From positions 3,403,501 through 3,467,500 of the forward strand of contig WPIO01000024.1 in the NCBI GenBank assembly GCA_009760855.2: DNA of 64,000 bases, written 5' to 3'. The notes beneath the pieces were generated by a model that was not told where the DNA came from, ran no database searches, and worked only from the letters and a program-made list of their open reading frames with translations. A program made the position numbers and the translations under genes. Shown here piece by piece: positions 63,610 to 64,000 of the stretch (position 1 is its first letter; every line of letters starts with the position of its first letter). This DNA comes from Cristatella mucedo. Its lineage: Eukaryota > Bryozoa > Phylactolaemata > Cristatellidae.

Positions 63610-64000
63610 AAGGTGACTGTCATGGTGAGAATTCCACTAGCTCTTCCCAGAGCTCGTTGGCTTTCGAGCCTGCAACTCTGTATACATGACGGAAGGTATC
63701 GGTGGGTCCAGCTCCACCCTTTGCTCCATATTCTAATTGGCGATTCTGTAGTGCGGCAGCCATCTTGTGCTCGAAATTTAGGTGTCCTCTTTGATAACTG
63801 CTTAGTGTTTGAAAGCTAAATGAAAAATTCCGCTTGCAGATCTATCCATCAAATTCGATCCCTGTATGCGATTAAAGGCTGTCTAAAATGATGGCTTGCG
63901 AAAAACCTCACTAGCTCCCAAGTCTTATCTAAGGTGGACTAGTCTAATTTGGATTTAGCTTTGCTACCGAAAAAAGCCTCAATATCTCAGCAGCTGGTGA
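63610..64000 (+). mobile_element. diverged LINE fragment, runs to the window edge
   Basis: Frames give RWVQLHPLLHILIGDSVVRQ, then CARNLGVLFDNCLVF, followed by broken sequence matching 'IRSLYAIKGCL'-type and 'SSQVLSKVD' segments. 'ARNLGVLFD' identifies the post-catalytic part of an L2/CR1-group reverse transcriptase. It differs from the main family, so it is probably a second lineage. Confidence 0.65.

Overview
This window reads as nuclear DNA of an invertebrate animal. It carries a split protein gene with GT-AG introns of about 100 bases to 10 kb, dense simple repeats (long GA/CT, CA/TG and TA tracts), many 5'-truncated LINEs of the L2/CR1 group, and at least two tRNA-derived SINE families. 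There are no bacterial-style operons, no CRISPR array and no recognisable LTR or virus-derived element. The species cannot be named from the sequence. The M1 peptidase architecture (cytoplasmic tail, membrane anchor, Ser/Thr/Pro stalk, ectoenzyme) points to a metazoan.

The main gene is an aminopeptidase N-like M1 zinc metallopeptidase on the + strand, from the start codon at 33993 to the right edge. Fourteen coding exons (33993-62529) splice in consistent phase into 692 residues: a short cytoplasmic tail, one transmembrane helix, a Ser/Thr/Pro stalk built partly on an 18-bp tandem repeat, the N-terminal beta domain, the thermolysin-like domain (GAMEN 388-392, HELAHQ 424-429, Glu447, Tyr510) and the start of the following domains. 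The C-terminal helical domain lies beyond the window. Introns 1-4, 11 and 12 are large and full of repeats.

The left part (about 1.7-6.4 kb, + strand) holds three, perhaps four, exon-like segments with good splice signals and compatible phases. They look like part of a helical-repeat (HEAT/ARM-like) protein that I could not name. A 14-bp minisatellite of about 500 bases and two long GA tracts lie in its presumed introns.

Between about 7.5 and 33 kb I see no convincing host gene. This stretch is a graveyard of L2-like LINE copies in both orientations, SINEs, a third short repeat family ending in (CATTA)n, and several GC-rich, CpG-rich blocks (13.5-14.2, 18.0-18.9, 26.5-28.8 kb) that could include promoters. 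The same repeat families recur inside the aminopeptidase introns, together with a fragment of an R2-like LINE endonuclease domain.

Points most worth a second look: the shared 3' tail of SINE family B and the resident LINEs, which suggests parasitism; a 97.5%-identical direct repeat flanking aminopeptidase exon 2; the stalk-coding minisatellite; the unnamed helical-repeat exons; a two-variant 14-bp minisatellite; and a 200-bp alternating purine-pyrimidine near-palindrome born at a SINE tail.
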